From JANWKA01 sp035533815 (GTDB taxonomy: Bacteria; Bacteroidota; Bacteroidia; Chitinophagales; Chitinophagaceae): a DNA stretch of 28,349 nt. Below the pieces are notes generated by a model. The model worked only from the letters and a program-made list of their open reading frames with translations. It was not told the DNA's origin and did not search any database. Position 1 is the first letter of the stretch, and every line of letters starts with the position of its first letter. Position numbers and translations under genes: made by a program. Of the stretch, positions 8,666 through 15,975 are shown in pieces. The stretch covers positions 1 to 28,349 of the forward strand of contig DATLTB010000060.1 in assembly GCA_035533815.1 (NCBI GenBank). Reading direction: 5' to 3'.

Positions 8666-9784
8666 TTATCGGTTTTCCATGATATTTCCCGGCTCCCCCC
8701 CGTTAAAGGTATCCGATGTGGCGGGTCCCTTCACCTGGCTCAGGTCAATACCAGGCTGGTTTACTCCGCTTACCTGGTGTATGTCCATGAGCAACCTGGG
8801 CTGACGGCCACTCAATAGCAGGGGCAGGGGGTCATCCGGGATCACTTCGTTCAGGTACTTACCCTGGGTGATCACACTGCCCCTGCTGATCTTGCGGGGT
8901 CCTTCGATAACCCAGTCCCCGGCTTCCTTCAGGTCAAACCGGCACCGGTTACAGATAAAATGCTCTACCTCCCCATATTGGTCCTTGCGGGCAGTAACCC
9001 GGAATATTTCCTTTCCCCGCATCCAAAGCACCACCTTGCCGGAACATTTCGGATGCTCGCATTCGCGGTGGGCATCCATGGACTGCAGGAACCAAACCCG
9101 GTTTTTGAACCGGAAGGTCTTATCCGTCAGGGCGCCTACCGGGCAAACATCGATCATATTTCCGGAAAAATCATTATCAATGGCCTGGTGAATATAGGTA
9201 CTGATCTCTGAACGGTCTCCCCGGTCCAATATCCCGTGGACCCGGTTATCCGTGATCTGGTCGGCCGTATATACGCACCGGTAACAAAGTATGCAACGGG
9301 TCATGTGGAGCTGGATCTTGTCCCCGATATCGATCTTGTCAAAGGTCCTTCGGTCAAATGCATACCGGGTAGATTCCAGGCCATGCTCATAGGAGAGGTT
9401 CTGCAGGTCGCATTCCCCCGCCTGGTCGCAGATCGGGCAATCCAGCGGGTGGTTGATCAGCAGCATTTCCACAATGATCTTCCTGGCTTGCAGGACTTCA
9501 GGAGATATGAGGTTCTCCACGACCATACCATCCATCACATTGGTCCTGCAGGATGCCACCAGTTTGGGCATGGGACGAGGGTCCTTGGCCGAACCCTGGG
9601 CCACCCTGACCAGGCAGGTCCTGCATTTGCCCCCGCTGTCCTTCAGGGAGGTATAGTAGCACATGGCCGGTGGCACCCCTTTGCCCCCGATGCGGCGCGC
9701 CGCATTCAGGATCGTGGTGCCTGGCTCCACGTCCACTTCGACATGATCGATGGTGACCCTGAACAGTTGTTTGTCCTCTGCCAT
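8666..9784 (-). CDS. nuoG: NADH-quinone oxidoreductase subunit G, short form
   Basis: This Fe-S subunit passes electrons along the chain of the NADH dehydrogenase arm. It has 372 residues, against roughly 700-900 in proteobacterial NuoG. Visible clusters in order: [2Fe-2S] N1b (Cys42, 54, 57, 79), N5 with a histidine ligand (His112, Cys116, 119, 125), N4 (Cys164, 167, 170, 214), and a four-Cys set (Cys242, 247, 278, 281) from the start of the molybdopterin-like domain. The rest of that domain is absent. The stop is followed cleanly by nuoH 12 bases on and the electron path is complete, so this looks like the shorter lineage form and not a damaged gene. The last 60 residues are poorly conserved in character. 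Confidence 0.93.
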   Translation of the reverse strand: MAEDKQLFRVTIDHVEVDVEPGTTILNAARRIGGKGVPPAMCYYTSLKDSGGKCRTCLVRVAQGSAKDPRPMPKLVASCRTNVMDGMVVENLISPEVLQARKIIVEMLLINHPLDCPICDQAGECDLQNLSYEHGLESTRYAFDRRTFDKIDIGDKIQLHMTRCILCYRCVYTADQITDNRVHGILDRGDRSEISTYIHQAIDNDFSGNMIDVCPVGALTDKTFRFKNRVWFLQSMDAHRECEHPKCSGKVVLWMRGKEIFRVTARKDQYGEVEHFICNRCRFDLKEAGDWVIEGPRKISRGSVITQGKYLNEVIPDDPLPLLLSGRQPRLLMDIHQVSGVNQPGIDLSQVKGPATSDTFNGGEPGNIMENR

Positions 9785-9837
9785 ACCCTATCTTTTTGAC
9801 TCGGCGATAAACCGTTTGCTTTGTTCCTGCTTTTTGG

Positions 9838-11202
9838 CTATCCGGCAGGGATACCCGCCTTTACCGGCAGGGGATCCGCATAATGGGCCAACCCATAATT
9901 GCGCTTCAGGCAATCCTGGGGATGCAGGACATGCCATTCAAATTCATCCCTGAAATGCCGGATAGCTGCGGCCACCGGCCAGGCAGCCGCATCCCCGAGC
10001 GGACAGATGGTGTTCCCTTCAATACCCCGCTGAACGTCCCAGAGCAAATCAATATCACTTATTTTACCCCGGCCATTTTCCATGTGATGCAGCAGTTTCT
10101 CCAGCCAGCCGGTCCCTTCCCGGCAAGGACTGCATTGACCGCAGCTTTCGTGATGGTAAAACCGGGCCAGGGTCCAGGTATGCCTGACGATGCACTGATC
10201 CTCGTCGAGCACGATAAATCCGCCAGATCCCATCATGGACCCCGTCTCAAAGCCCCCCTCAGCCAGGCTTTCATAGGTCATCAGCCGGTTTTCTCCTTTG
10301 GCTGTCTTCAGCAGCAGGTTGGCCGGGACCACCGGAACGGAAGATCCTCCGGGAATGCAGGCCTTCAACCGCCGGCCGCCTTTTATGCCCCCGCAGTATT
10401 CCCCGGAATATAAAAACTCTTCCACGGTAATCCCCATCTCGATCTCATATACCCCGGGACGGTTGATATTCCCGCAGGCTGAGATCAGTTTGGTCCCCGT
10501 GGATTTGCCGACCCCGATACCGGCATATTGCTTTCCGCCCATCTGCAGGATGGGGACTATGGCAGCCAGGGTTTCTACATTGTTGACCACGGTAGGGCTG
10601 TCCCAGAGTCCTTTCACGGCCGGAAATGGCGGTTTGATCCTGGGGTTCCCCCTTTTGCCCTCCAGGGATTCCAGCAAGGCCGTCTCCTCTCCGCATATAT
10701 AGGCCCCTGCTCCCCGGTGCATATAGATCCGGCAGTTAAATCCGCTGCCCTGGATATTGTTTCCCAGCCAGCCATGCTGCTGGGCTTCATCAATAGCCTG
10801 TTGAAGGATGTCCACGATCCAGCTGTATTCACCCCGGATATAAATATAAGTTCTTTCCGAACCCAGCGCGTAGCTGGAGATGACCAGCCCTTCAATCAGC
10901 AGGTGGGGAAGGAATTCCATCAGGTACCGGTCCTTGAAAGTACCTGGTTCAGATTCATCTGCATTACAAACCAGGTAGCGAGCCATTCCGGGTGGTTTGG
11001 CCAGGAAGCTCCATTTCATTCCAGTCGGGAATCCTGCCCCGCCCCTTCCCCGGAGCCCGGAAGTTTTCACTTCTTCCACGATAGCTTCCGGAGTCATCTT
11101 AAGGGCTTTCTCCAGGGCCGTATATCCTCCCTCCCTGCGATAGGTATCATAAAACCGGATCCCCTCCAGGCCAGCCTTTTCCAGTAGTAATTTCCTGCCC
11201 AT
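9838..11202 (-). CDS. nuoF: NADH-quinone oxidoreductase subunit F (NADH/FMN-binding)
   Basis: This subunit oxidises NADH through FMN and holds cluster N3. From the chosen start it has 454 residues. The glycine-rich FMN/NADH site is GLRGRGGAGFPTGMKWSF (49-66), followed by CNADESEPGTFKDR (79-92) and GAGAYICGEETALLESLEGKRG. Cluster N3 ligands are Cys354, 357 and 360 in CGQCSPCREGT, with Cys400 in TICPLGD. The frame extends upstream to a GTG at 11274 overlapping nuoE. I chose the ATG at 11200-11202 because MGRKLLLEKAG is the usual N terminus in related proteins. The gap to nuoE is then 41 bases and to nuoG 53 bases. Confidence 0.95.
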   Translation of the reverse strand: MGRKLLLEKAGLEGIRFYDTYRREGGYTALEKALKMTPEAIVEEVKTSGLRGRGGAGFPTGMKWSFLAKPPGMARYLVCNADESEPGTFKDRYLMEFLPHLLIEGLVISSYALGSERTYIYIRGEYSWIVDILQQAIDEAQQHGWLGNNIQGSGFNCRIYMHRGAGAYICGEETALLESLEGKRGNPRIKPPFPAVKGLWDSPTVVNNVETLAAIVPILQMGGKQYAGIGVGKSTGTKLISACGNINRPGVYEIEMGITVEEFLYSGEYCGGIKGGRRLKACIPGGSSVPVVPANLLLKTAKGENRLMTYESLAEGGFETGSMMGSGGFIVLDEDQCIVRHTWTLARFYHHESCGQCSPCREGTGWLEKLLHHMENGRGKISDIDLLWDVQRGIEGNTICPLGDAAAWPVAAAIRHFRDEFEWHVLHPQDCLKRNYGLAHYADPLPVKAGIPAG

Positions 11203-11243
11203 ATCGGTACTCCCGGGAGTTTTTAAACCCGGGATAAAAATAA

Positions 11244-11744
11244 TCAGTTTAACGTACCGGCCTTTTTCCGGCACTCCCCAATGATCTCATCCACGCGTTC
11301 CTCTGTGAGGTGTTCCTGGTAAATGGGTCCCAGCTGCATCATGGGGGCATATCCGCAGGCACCCAGGCATTCCACTGTTTTCAGGGTGAATAAGCCATCC
11401 GGAGTGGTTTCCCCTGTCTTAATTCCCAGTTTTTCACCGATATAGCTGATGATCCGATCCGAACCGCTGAGCATACAGGGTCCGGTCTGACAGACCTCAA
11501 AAACAAATCGCCCCAGCGGCTTGAGGTGACATAGCGAATAAAAGGTAGCCACCTCATACACTTCAATGGGTTCCAGCTTTAACAGGGAAGCTACATAATC
11601 CAGCGTCTCCACGCTGAGCCATCCTCCCGCTTCCTGCTGGGCCAGGTGCAGCACGGGAAGCAAAGCGCTTTTTTGCTTTCCCTCCGGGTATGCCGCAATA
11701 AAGCGGTCCACCTGATCAAGTTTTTCCCTGGATAAACTATTCAT
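11244..11744 (-). CDS. nuoE: NADH-quinone oxidoreductase subunit E
   Basis: This thioredoxin-fold subunit carries the off-path [2Fe-2S] cluster N1a and pairs with NuoF. It has 166 residues, normal for the family. The four ligands are Cys85 and Cys90 in VCQTGPC and Cys126 and Cys130 in ECLGAC. The N-terminal helical part includes EVATFYSLCHLKPLG, typical of NuoE. The start is ATG at 11742-11744, 19 bases after nuoD. Confidence 0.96.
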   Translation of the reverse strand: MNSLSREKLDQVDRFIAAYPEGKQKSALLPVLHLAQQEAGGWLSVETLDYVASLLKLEPIEVYEVATFYSLCHLKPLGRFVFEVCQTGPCMLSGSDRIISYIGEKLGIKTGETTPDGLFTLKTVECLGACGYAPMMQLGPIYQEHLTEERVDEIIGECRKKAGTLN

Positions 11745-11763
11745 CCTTCACGTTAAGTTTTAC

Positions 11764-12978
11764 TCATGCATCCATCTCTCCGGCAATCAGGTTCAGGCTG
11801 CTCATGCAAATGACTGCATCGCTCAGCAGCGCCCCATGGATTAATTCCGGATAGGCCTGATAATAGATGAAGCAGGGCCGCCGGAAATGCAGCCGGTAGG
11901 GTGTTCTACCCCCGTCGCTGATCAGGTAATATCCCAGTTCCCCATTGGCTCCTTCCACACAATGGTATACTTCCCCTGCAGGAGCGTCTATCTCCCCCAT
12001 CACGATTTTAAAATGATAGATCAGGGCTTCCATCTTGGTGTACACATCCTCTTTGGGAGCCAGGTAATAGGCCGGTGCATCCGCATGAAATACTTCCGGA
12101 GGTTCCTTTTCCATCTTCTCCCTGGCCTGCCGGATCATGCTGAGGCTTTGCCAGATTTCCTCATTACGGACCAGGAACCGGTCATAACAGTCCCCGGTCT
12201 TACCCACGGGGATCTGGAAATCCAGCTCTCCATAGGCACAATAGGGTTCCGCTACCCGGACATCATAATCCACTCCGGCTGCCCGTAGATTGGGACCGGT
12301 GAATGAATAGTTCAGGGCCCGCTCTGCACTGATGGCACCAACACCGATGGTCCGGTCCATGAAAATCCGGTTATGGGTAAACAGGTTTTCAAATTCCTGC
12401 TGCACGCCCGGATATTCTTTCTGGAAGCGGTCCAGTTTGCTGAACACCTTATCATTGAAATTGCGTTCGAATCCGCCGATCCGGCCAATATTGGTGGTCA
12501 GCCGGGATCCGCAGATTTCCTCATAGATTTCATAGATCAGTTCCCGGTACTGCATCACATAAAGGAATCCCGTATAGGCACCCGAATCCACCCCCACCAC
12601 GGAATTGCAGATGAGGTGATCAGAGATGCGGGCCAGTTCCATGATGATCACCCGCATGTAATCCACCCGCCTGGGCACTTTAAGGCCAAGCAATTTCTCC
12701 ATCGTCAGGTGCCAGCCGATGTTGTTGATGGGGGATGAACAATAGTTCAGCCTGTCGGTAATGGGAGTGATCTGGTAGTAAGGCCGGCGTTCGGAAAGTT
12801 TTTCGAAGGCGCGGTGTATATAGCCAATGGTCGAAGTGGCCCCTACAATACGCTCTCCGTCCATCTCCAGTACATTCTGAAAGACGCCGTGGGTGGCCGG
12901 ATGAGTAGGGCCCAGGTTGAGCGTGGTGGTCTCCTTCTGGAGACTGTCCTGCTTCAATCTGATATGGTGTTCTTCCAT
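11764..12978 (-). CDS. nuoD: NADH-quinone oxidoreductase subunit D (49 kDa subunit)
   Basis: This subunit forms the quinone-binding site with NuoB and has 404 residues, the usual stand-alone length (not fused to NuoC). Family motifs are LNLGPTHPATHG at residues 20-31, which carries the quinone-site histidine loop, and HRAFEKLSERRPYYQITPITDRLNY. The C-terminal part DGGRTPYRLHFRRPCF and the helix before the end are conserved. One oddity: the protein ends GEMDA, where this family usually ends with an acidic residue followed by arginine. The end could be a real substitution, so it deserves a check. The gene starts 36 bases after nuoC. Confidence 0.96.
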   Translation of the reverse strand: MEEHHIRLKQDSLQKETTTLNLGPTHPATHGVFQNVLEMDGERIVGATSTIGYIHRAFEKLSERRPYYQITPITDRLNYCSSPINNIGWHLTMEKLLGLKVPRRVDYMRVIIMELARISDHLICNSVVGVDSGAYTGFLYVMQYRELIYEIYEEICGSRLTTNIGRIGGFERNFNDKVFSKLDRFQKEYPGVQQEFENLFTHNRIFMDRTIGVGAISAERALNYSFTGPNLRAAGVDYDVRVAEPYCAYGELDFQIPVGKTGDCYDRFLVRNEEIWQSLSMIRQAREKMEKEPPEVFHADAPAYYLAPKEDVYTKMEALIYHFKIVMGEIDAPAGEVYHCVEGANGELGYYLISDGGRTPYRLHFRRPCFIYYQAYPELIHGALLSDAVICMSSLNLIAGEMDA

Positions 12979-13014
12979 GTATGGCCCCGCAGGGAACTTT
13001 AATCTTTTAACCGG

Positions 13015-13521
13015 TTAACTTCTTCCAAACATCTCATCATCCTTGTCTGTCCTGCCCTGGTCTTCGAGGGGATACTGCTTTCTCATCGGGAAATAATCCA
13101 TTTCATCCACATTGAGGATGCGCACCAAATTGGGGTGGCCCACGAAATTGATCCCGAAAAAATCGTAGGTTTCCCGCTCCATCCAGTTGGCCGCCGCAAA
13201 TATTTTTGTTGCGGTGAAGATATCCGGTTTCCCAATTCCTGTATACACTTTAAACCGGATCCGGATGTTGTCCACCAGGTTATGCAGCAGATAGACGACC
13301 GCCAGTTCTGCGTCCTGCTTACCCGGATAATGCACAGCGGTCAGATCGGTCAGGAATCTGAATTTCAGCCCTTCATCCTCATAAAGGAACTGGATGATCT
13401 TCAGGTTCATCACTGCCGGTGCACTGAATCCAAGCAATCCGAATGGCTCTTCAAAGCCGGTGACCTGGTCCGGAAATTTATCGGTCAGCCGCTGTTGGAT
13501 ATATGCATTGTTCAGGCCCAT
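13015..13521 (-). CDS. nuoC: NADH-quinone oxidoreductase subunit C (30 kDa subunit)
   Basis: This peripheral-arm subunit binds next to NuoD and is here a separate gene of about 168 residues. The signature WMERETYDFFGINFVGHPNL and the C-terminal RILNVDEMDYFPMRKQYPLE segment are intact. The frame continues upstream to a TTG at 13575 that would overlap nuoB by eight bases. I prefer the ATG at 13519-13521, because MGLNNAYIQQRLTDKF is the expected N terminus and no other gene here needs a long leader. An ATG at 13530 is a near alternative. With the preferred start the gap to nuoB is 46 bases. Confidence 0.93.
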   Translation of the reverse strand: MGLNNAYIQQRLTDKFPDQVTGFEEPFGLLGFSAPAVMNLKIIQFLYEDEGLKFRFLTDLTAVHYPGKQDAELAVVYLLHNLVDNIRIRFKVYTGIGKPDIFTATKIFAAANWMERETYDFFGINFVGHPNLVRILNVDEMDYFPMRKQYPLEDQGRTDKDDEMFGRS

Positions 13522-13567
13522 GCTTAGCATCCTGGAATATGGTCCGTGAAAAAAATCATATTGTCTT

Positions 13568-14152
13568 TTAGCCAATGCCGTATCCAGCCAATAATTCCTT
13601 ATAGCGCTCAGATCCCCTTCGGCGCAGGCTTTCCTTTTCCACGAGATCCTGGATCTTCATGAACCCATCCAGGATAGCTTCTGGCCGGGGCGGACAGCCC
13701 GGGACATACACATCTACCGGTATGATCTGGTCTACCCCCTGCAACACGGAATAAGTATCGAAAATACCCCCGCTGGATGCACAAGCACCCACGGAGATCA
13801 CCCACCGGGGTTCAGCCATCTGCAAATAAACCTCCCGGAGCACAGGACCCATTTTTTTAGCAATGGTGCCGATCACCATCAACAGGTCGCACTGCCTGGG
13901 AGAGAATCCCACGCGTTCAGAACCGAAGCGGGCCAGATCATAATGCGAACCCATCAGGGCCATGAATTCGATGCCACAGCAGGAGGTGGCAAAAGGAAGC
14001 GGCCAGATGGAATTTTTCCTGGCCAGCCCGATCACTTTGTTCAGGGAGGTCGCAAAAAAACCCTCCCCTGAATACCCTTCAGGCATATTCCCCACTTTCA
14101 CCTTCGTGTTAAATTGAACAGGTCTTCCCATATCCAGAAAATAATTTGTCAT
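13568..14152 (-). CDS. nuoB: NADH-quinone oxidoreductase subunit B (cluster N2)
   Basis: This subunit holds the terminal [4Fe-4S] cluster N2 that donates electrons to quinone. It has 194 residues. Ligands are the tandem Cys58-Cys59 in ATSCCGIEFMAL, Cys124 in VGACASSGG and Cys153 in VPGCPPRPE. A basic C-terminal tail of about 30 residues follows. The start is ATG at 14150-14152, 31 bases after nuoA; that spacer contains a short GC-rich inverted repeat. Confidence 0.97.
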   Translation of the reverse strand: MTNYFLDMGRPVQFNTKVKVGNMPEGYSGEGFFATSLNKVIGLARKNSIWPLPFATSCCGIEFMALMGSHYDLARFGSERVGFSPRQCDLLMVIGTIAKKMGPVLREVYLQMAEPRWVISVGACASSGGIFDTYSVLQGVDQIIPVDVYVPGCPPRPEAILDGFMKIQDLVEKESLRRRGSERYKELLAGYGIG

Positions 14153-14170
14153 GCCTTTCCCCGGGAATCA

Positions 14171-14182
14171 GCCGGAACCGGC
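14171..14182. repeat. Short GC-rich inverted repeat in the nuoA-nuoB spacer
   Basis: GCCGG (14171-14175) and CCGGC (14178-14182) are separated by only two bases, so a real hairpin would have about four pairs and a four-base loop. It occupies the 31-base gap between nuoA and nuoB. It could slow RNA decay or modulate coupling, but it may be chance in a region rich in CCGG. Confidence 0.2.
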
Positions 14183-14183
14183 A

Positions 14184-14579
14184 TCAGTCTTCCCATTTAA
14201 GCGCCCCTTTTTTAATGATATAATAAAATCCAGCCAGGAACAAGGCTACAAAAAGCACCATTTCCCAAAAGCCTGGCCAGCCCAGTACCCGGAAATTCAC
14301 CGCATAGGGATAAAAGAAAATCACCTCCACATCAAAAAGGACAAACAGGATCGCGGTAAGAAAATAACTGACGGAAACCGGCTGACGGGCATTCCCCTGC
14401 TGGGAGATCCCGCATTCAAAGTTTTCCAGCTTATCCGCATTCTTTCTCCGGGGTCCCAGCAAATGGGTTGCGGCCATCACTGCAGCTACGAAAAGGGTAG
14501 CCATAGCCAGCTGCAGCATAATGGGCAAATAACTGGATGGAGTCGAACCTGCTGAGAGAATATATCCATGCAAAAACAT
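14184..14579 (-). CDS. nuoA: NADH-quinone oxidoreductase subunit A
   Basis: This three-helix membrane-arm subunit lies near the quinone site and has 131 residues. The conserved loop NFECGISQQGNARQPVSVSY between helix 1 and helix 2 and the segment LFVLFDVEVIFFYPYAV with its acidic residues identify it. It is the first gene of the operon. The start ATG at 14577-14579 lies about 30 bases below a clear promoter. Confidence 0.96.
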   Translation of the reverse strand: MFLHGYILSAGSTPSSYLPIMLQLAMATLFVAAVMAATHLLGPRRKNADKLENFECGISQQGNARQPVSVSYFLTAILFVLFDVEVIFFYPYAVNFRVLGWPGFWEMVLFVALFLAGFYYIIKKGALKWED

Positions 14580-15043
14580 CTTGTTGTCCTACCTTTTGAG
14601 ATAAGGCACAAAAGTACATCAACTTGAACAAACTTCAAGCGGAAATCAGTTATTCCAATTAGCTTTATTCACCCTTGAATTATAAAGCTAAATCATGCAA
14701 ACAAAAAATACCATTACCTAAAACAGGCAGCGAATACCCGGTTCTTTTGTTCGGCGGGAAAAGATCATTTTATGTCCAATGATACCGGTGCATCGGCGTA
14801 AACAACCCAGGGAAAATATCCCCTTCAAAGGGAAACTTACCACAATGGAAATGATTATTTTATGATCCCGCGGGAATGCCCTAAATAAAAAAATCCATTA
14901 TTCACCTGCTACTGACGAGGGTGTACTACTAGGATTTATCATAATTTTTCCTTTATTTACACAGTAATTATTCACCATGGGCAATCGGGGATTACCTCAT
15001 CTGCCTTATCCATGGTTATCCTTTTATTTATCAAAAATCAATA
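14580..15043. other. Divergent intergenic region between nuoA and the CPBP gene
   Basis: These 464 bases hold the nuo promoter at the left end. The rest is AT-rich with no credible ORF. A weak plus-strand box TAATTTTT (14942-14949) could serve the CPBP gene, but no TTG lies at the right distance. No hairpin or repeat of note was seen. Confidence 0.55.
14609..14638 (-). promoter_or_regulatory. Bacteroidota-type promoter of the nuo operon
   Basis: Read on the minus strand, a TTG (-33 element, 14636-14638) is followed after 19 bases by TACTTTTG (14609-14616). This is a perfect match to the TAnnTTTG -7 consensus of Bacteroidota primary sigma factors at the preferred spacing. Transcription would start near 14603, giving a leader of about 24 bases before nuoA. 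No second match of this quality was seen inside the operon, which fits one long transcript. Confidence 0.75.
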
Positions 15044-15955
15044 ATGGAAATCAACAGGTCTGCGGTACAAAAAATACTTTATTTTCCCCTCACCAGGATA
15101 ATACTTGGCCTGGCTTGTTGTCTCTCGATAGCCATATTAGGGCAGCAGGGAATGATGGATTTACTCCATCACACCGCATTAAACGGAACTTTCACGGACC
15201 TGATCGGGGATACCCTGGTAGCCGTGCTGGTATGGGTTATTTACAGGACCTTATTTAAAATTTATGAAAAAAGAAAAATTACGGAATTATCTGCTCACTC
15301 CCTGTTCAGAAACCTCATTGCAGGAATATTCATTGGCACCTTAATACAATCGCTGGTTATTTATGTCATGTATGTAAAAAATGATTTTTATGTTATTTCA
15401 GTTAACCGGTTTATGGATGTGTTACCCCATATGGTGTCGATATTTATGAACGCTGTTACCGTGGAAATACTCCTGGTGGGGATTATTTTCCGGATTATGG
15501 AAGAAAATCTGGGTAGCTACCTTTCCTTAATCCTGCTTGCCTTGATTTTTGGGGTGATCCATTCGACCATTCCCCAGGGATCTGTGGTAAGCGCTGTGGG
15601 GATCGCCCTTCATGGGGGGATACTGATCGGCGCGGCATATATGTACAGCAGAAACTTATGGTTTCCCATTGCTTTACATTTTGCCTGGGATTTCACTCAG
15701 GCAGGAATTTTTGGAGCAGCCATATCCGGGTATACCTTGAAACATACCGTACTGACCACAAGAATAACCGGATCCCCATACATTACCGGTGGCTATTTTG
15801 GTCCCCAGGGATCTGTACAGTCTGCCTTGTTTTGCCTGATCACCGCAATAATATTACTGGGTTTATGTCATAGACGGCATCAGATCAGAAAACCCTTTTG
15901 GCATTTATCCCGGTCTGGGCAAGTAAATAGCGGGGCTGCTAACCACCTGGGTTAA
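15044..15955 (+). CDS. CPBP family intramembrane protein with degenerate active-site motif 1
   Basis: This integral membrane protein of 303 residues, with about eight hydrophobic segments, is related to the CPBP/Rce1-like (CaaX protease and bacteriocin-processing) family. Motif 2 is FGVIH with His173, and motif 3 is HFAWD with His212 and Asp216. Motif 1, normally EExxxR followed by G, reads VEILLVG at 140-146: the first glutamate is Val140, the second is retained as Glu141, and the arginine is Val145. In Rce1 the first glutamate is catalytic, so this protein may have lost peptidase activity or use another residue. The start at 15044 has an A-rich upstream stretch. It is a lone gene converging on the GH2 gene, seven bases apart. 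Confidence 0.8.
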   Translation: MEINRSAVQKILYFPLTRIILGLACCLSIAILGQQGMMDLLHHTALNGTFTDLIGDTLVAVLVWVIYRTLFKIYEKRKITELSAHSLFRNLIAGIFIGTLIQSLVIYVMYVKNDFYVISVNRFMDVLPHMVSIFMNAVTVEILLVGIIFRIMEENLGSYLSLILLALIFGVIHSTIPQGSVVSAVGIALHGGILIGAAYMYSRNLWFPIALHFAWDFTQAGIFGAAISGYTLKHTVLTTRITGSPYITGGYFGPQGSVQSALFCLITAIILLGLCHRRHQIRKPFWHLSRSGQVNSGAANHLG

Positions 15956-15975
15956 AAAGTCATTACCAGGTTTTT
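15945..15975 (+). terminator. Candidate intrinsic terminator of the CPBP gene
   Basis: ACCTGG (15945-15950) pairs with CCAGGT (15966-15971), extendable by TAA/TTA across a two-base bulge, and is followed by TTTT. It overlaps the stop codon of the CPBP gene and the tail of the convergent GH2 gene. Position and T-run suit rho-independent termination on the plus strand. The stem is only moderately stable. Confidence 0.4.

Noticed and set aside
8666..9784. NuoG as a frameshift-truncated gene
   Set aside because: The stop is followed 12 bases later by an intact nuoH, leaving no room for the missing domain, and all Fe-S ligands of the electron path are present.
9785..9837. Basic peptide-like frame (AKKQEQSKRFIAESKR) just after the nuoF stop
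   Set aside because: It is only 16 codons in a different frame from nuoF and has no start. NuoF already ends at a normal length, so a lost C-terminal extension is not needed.
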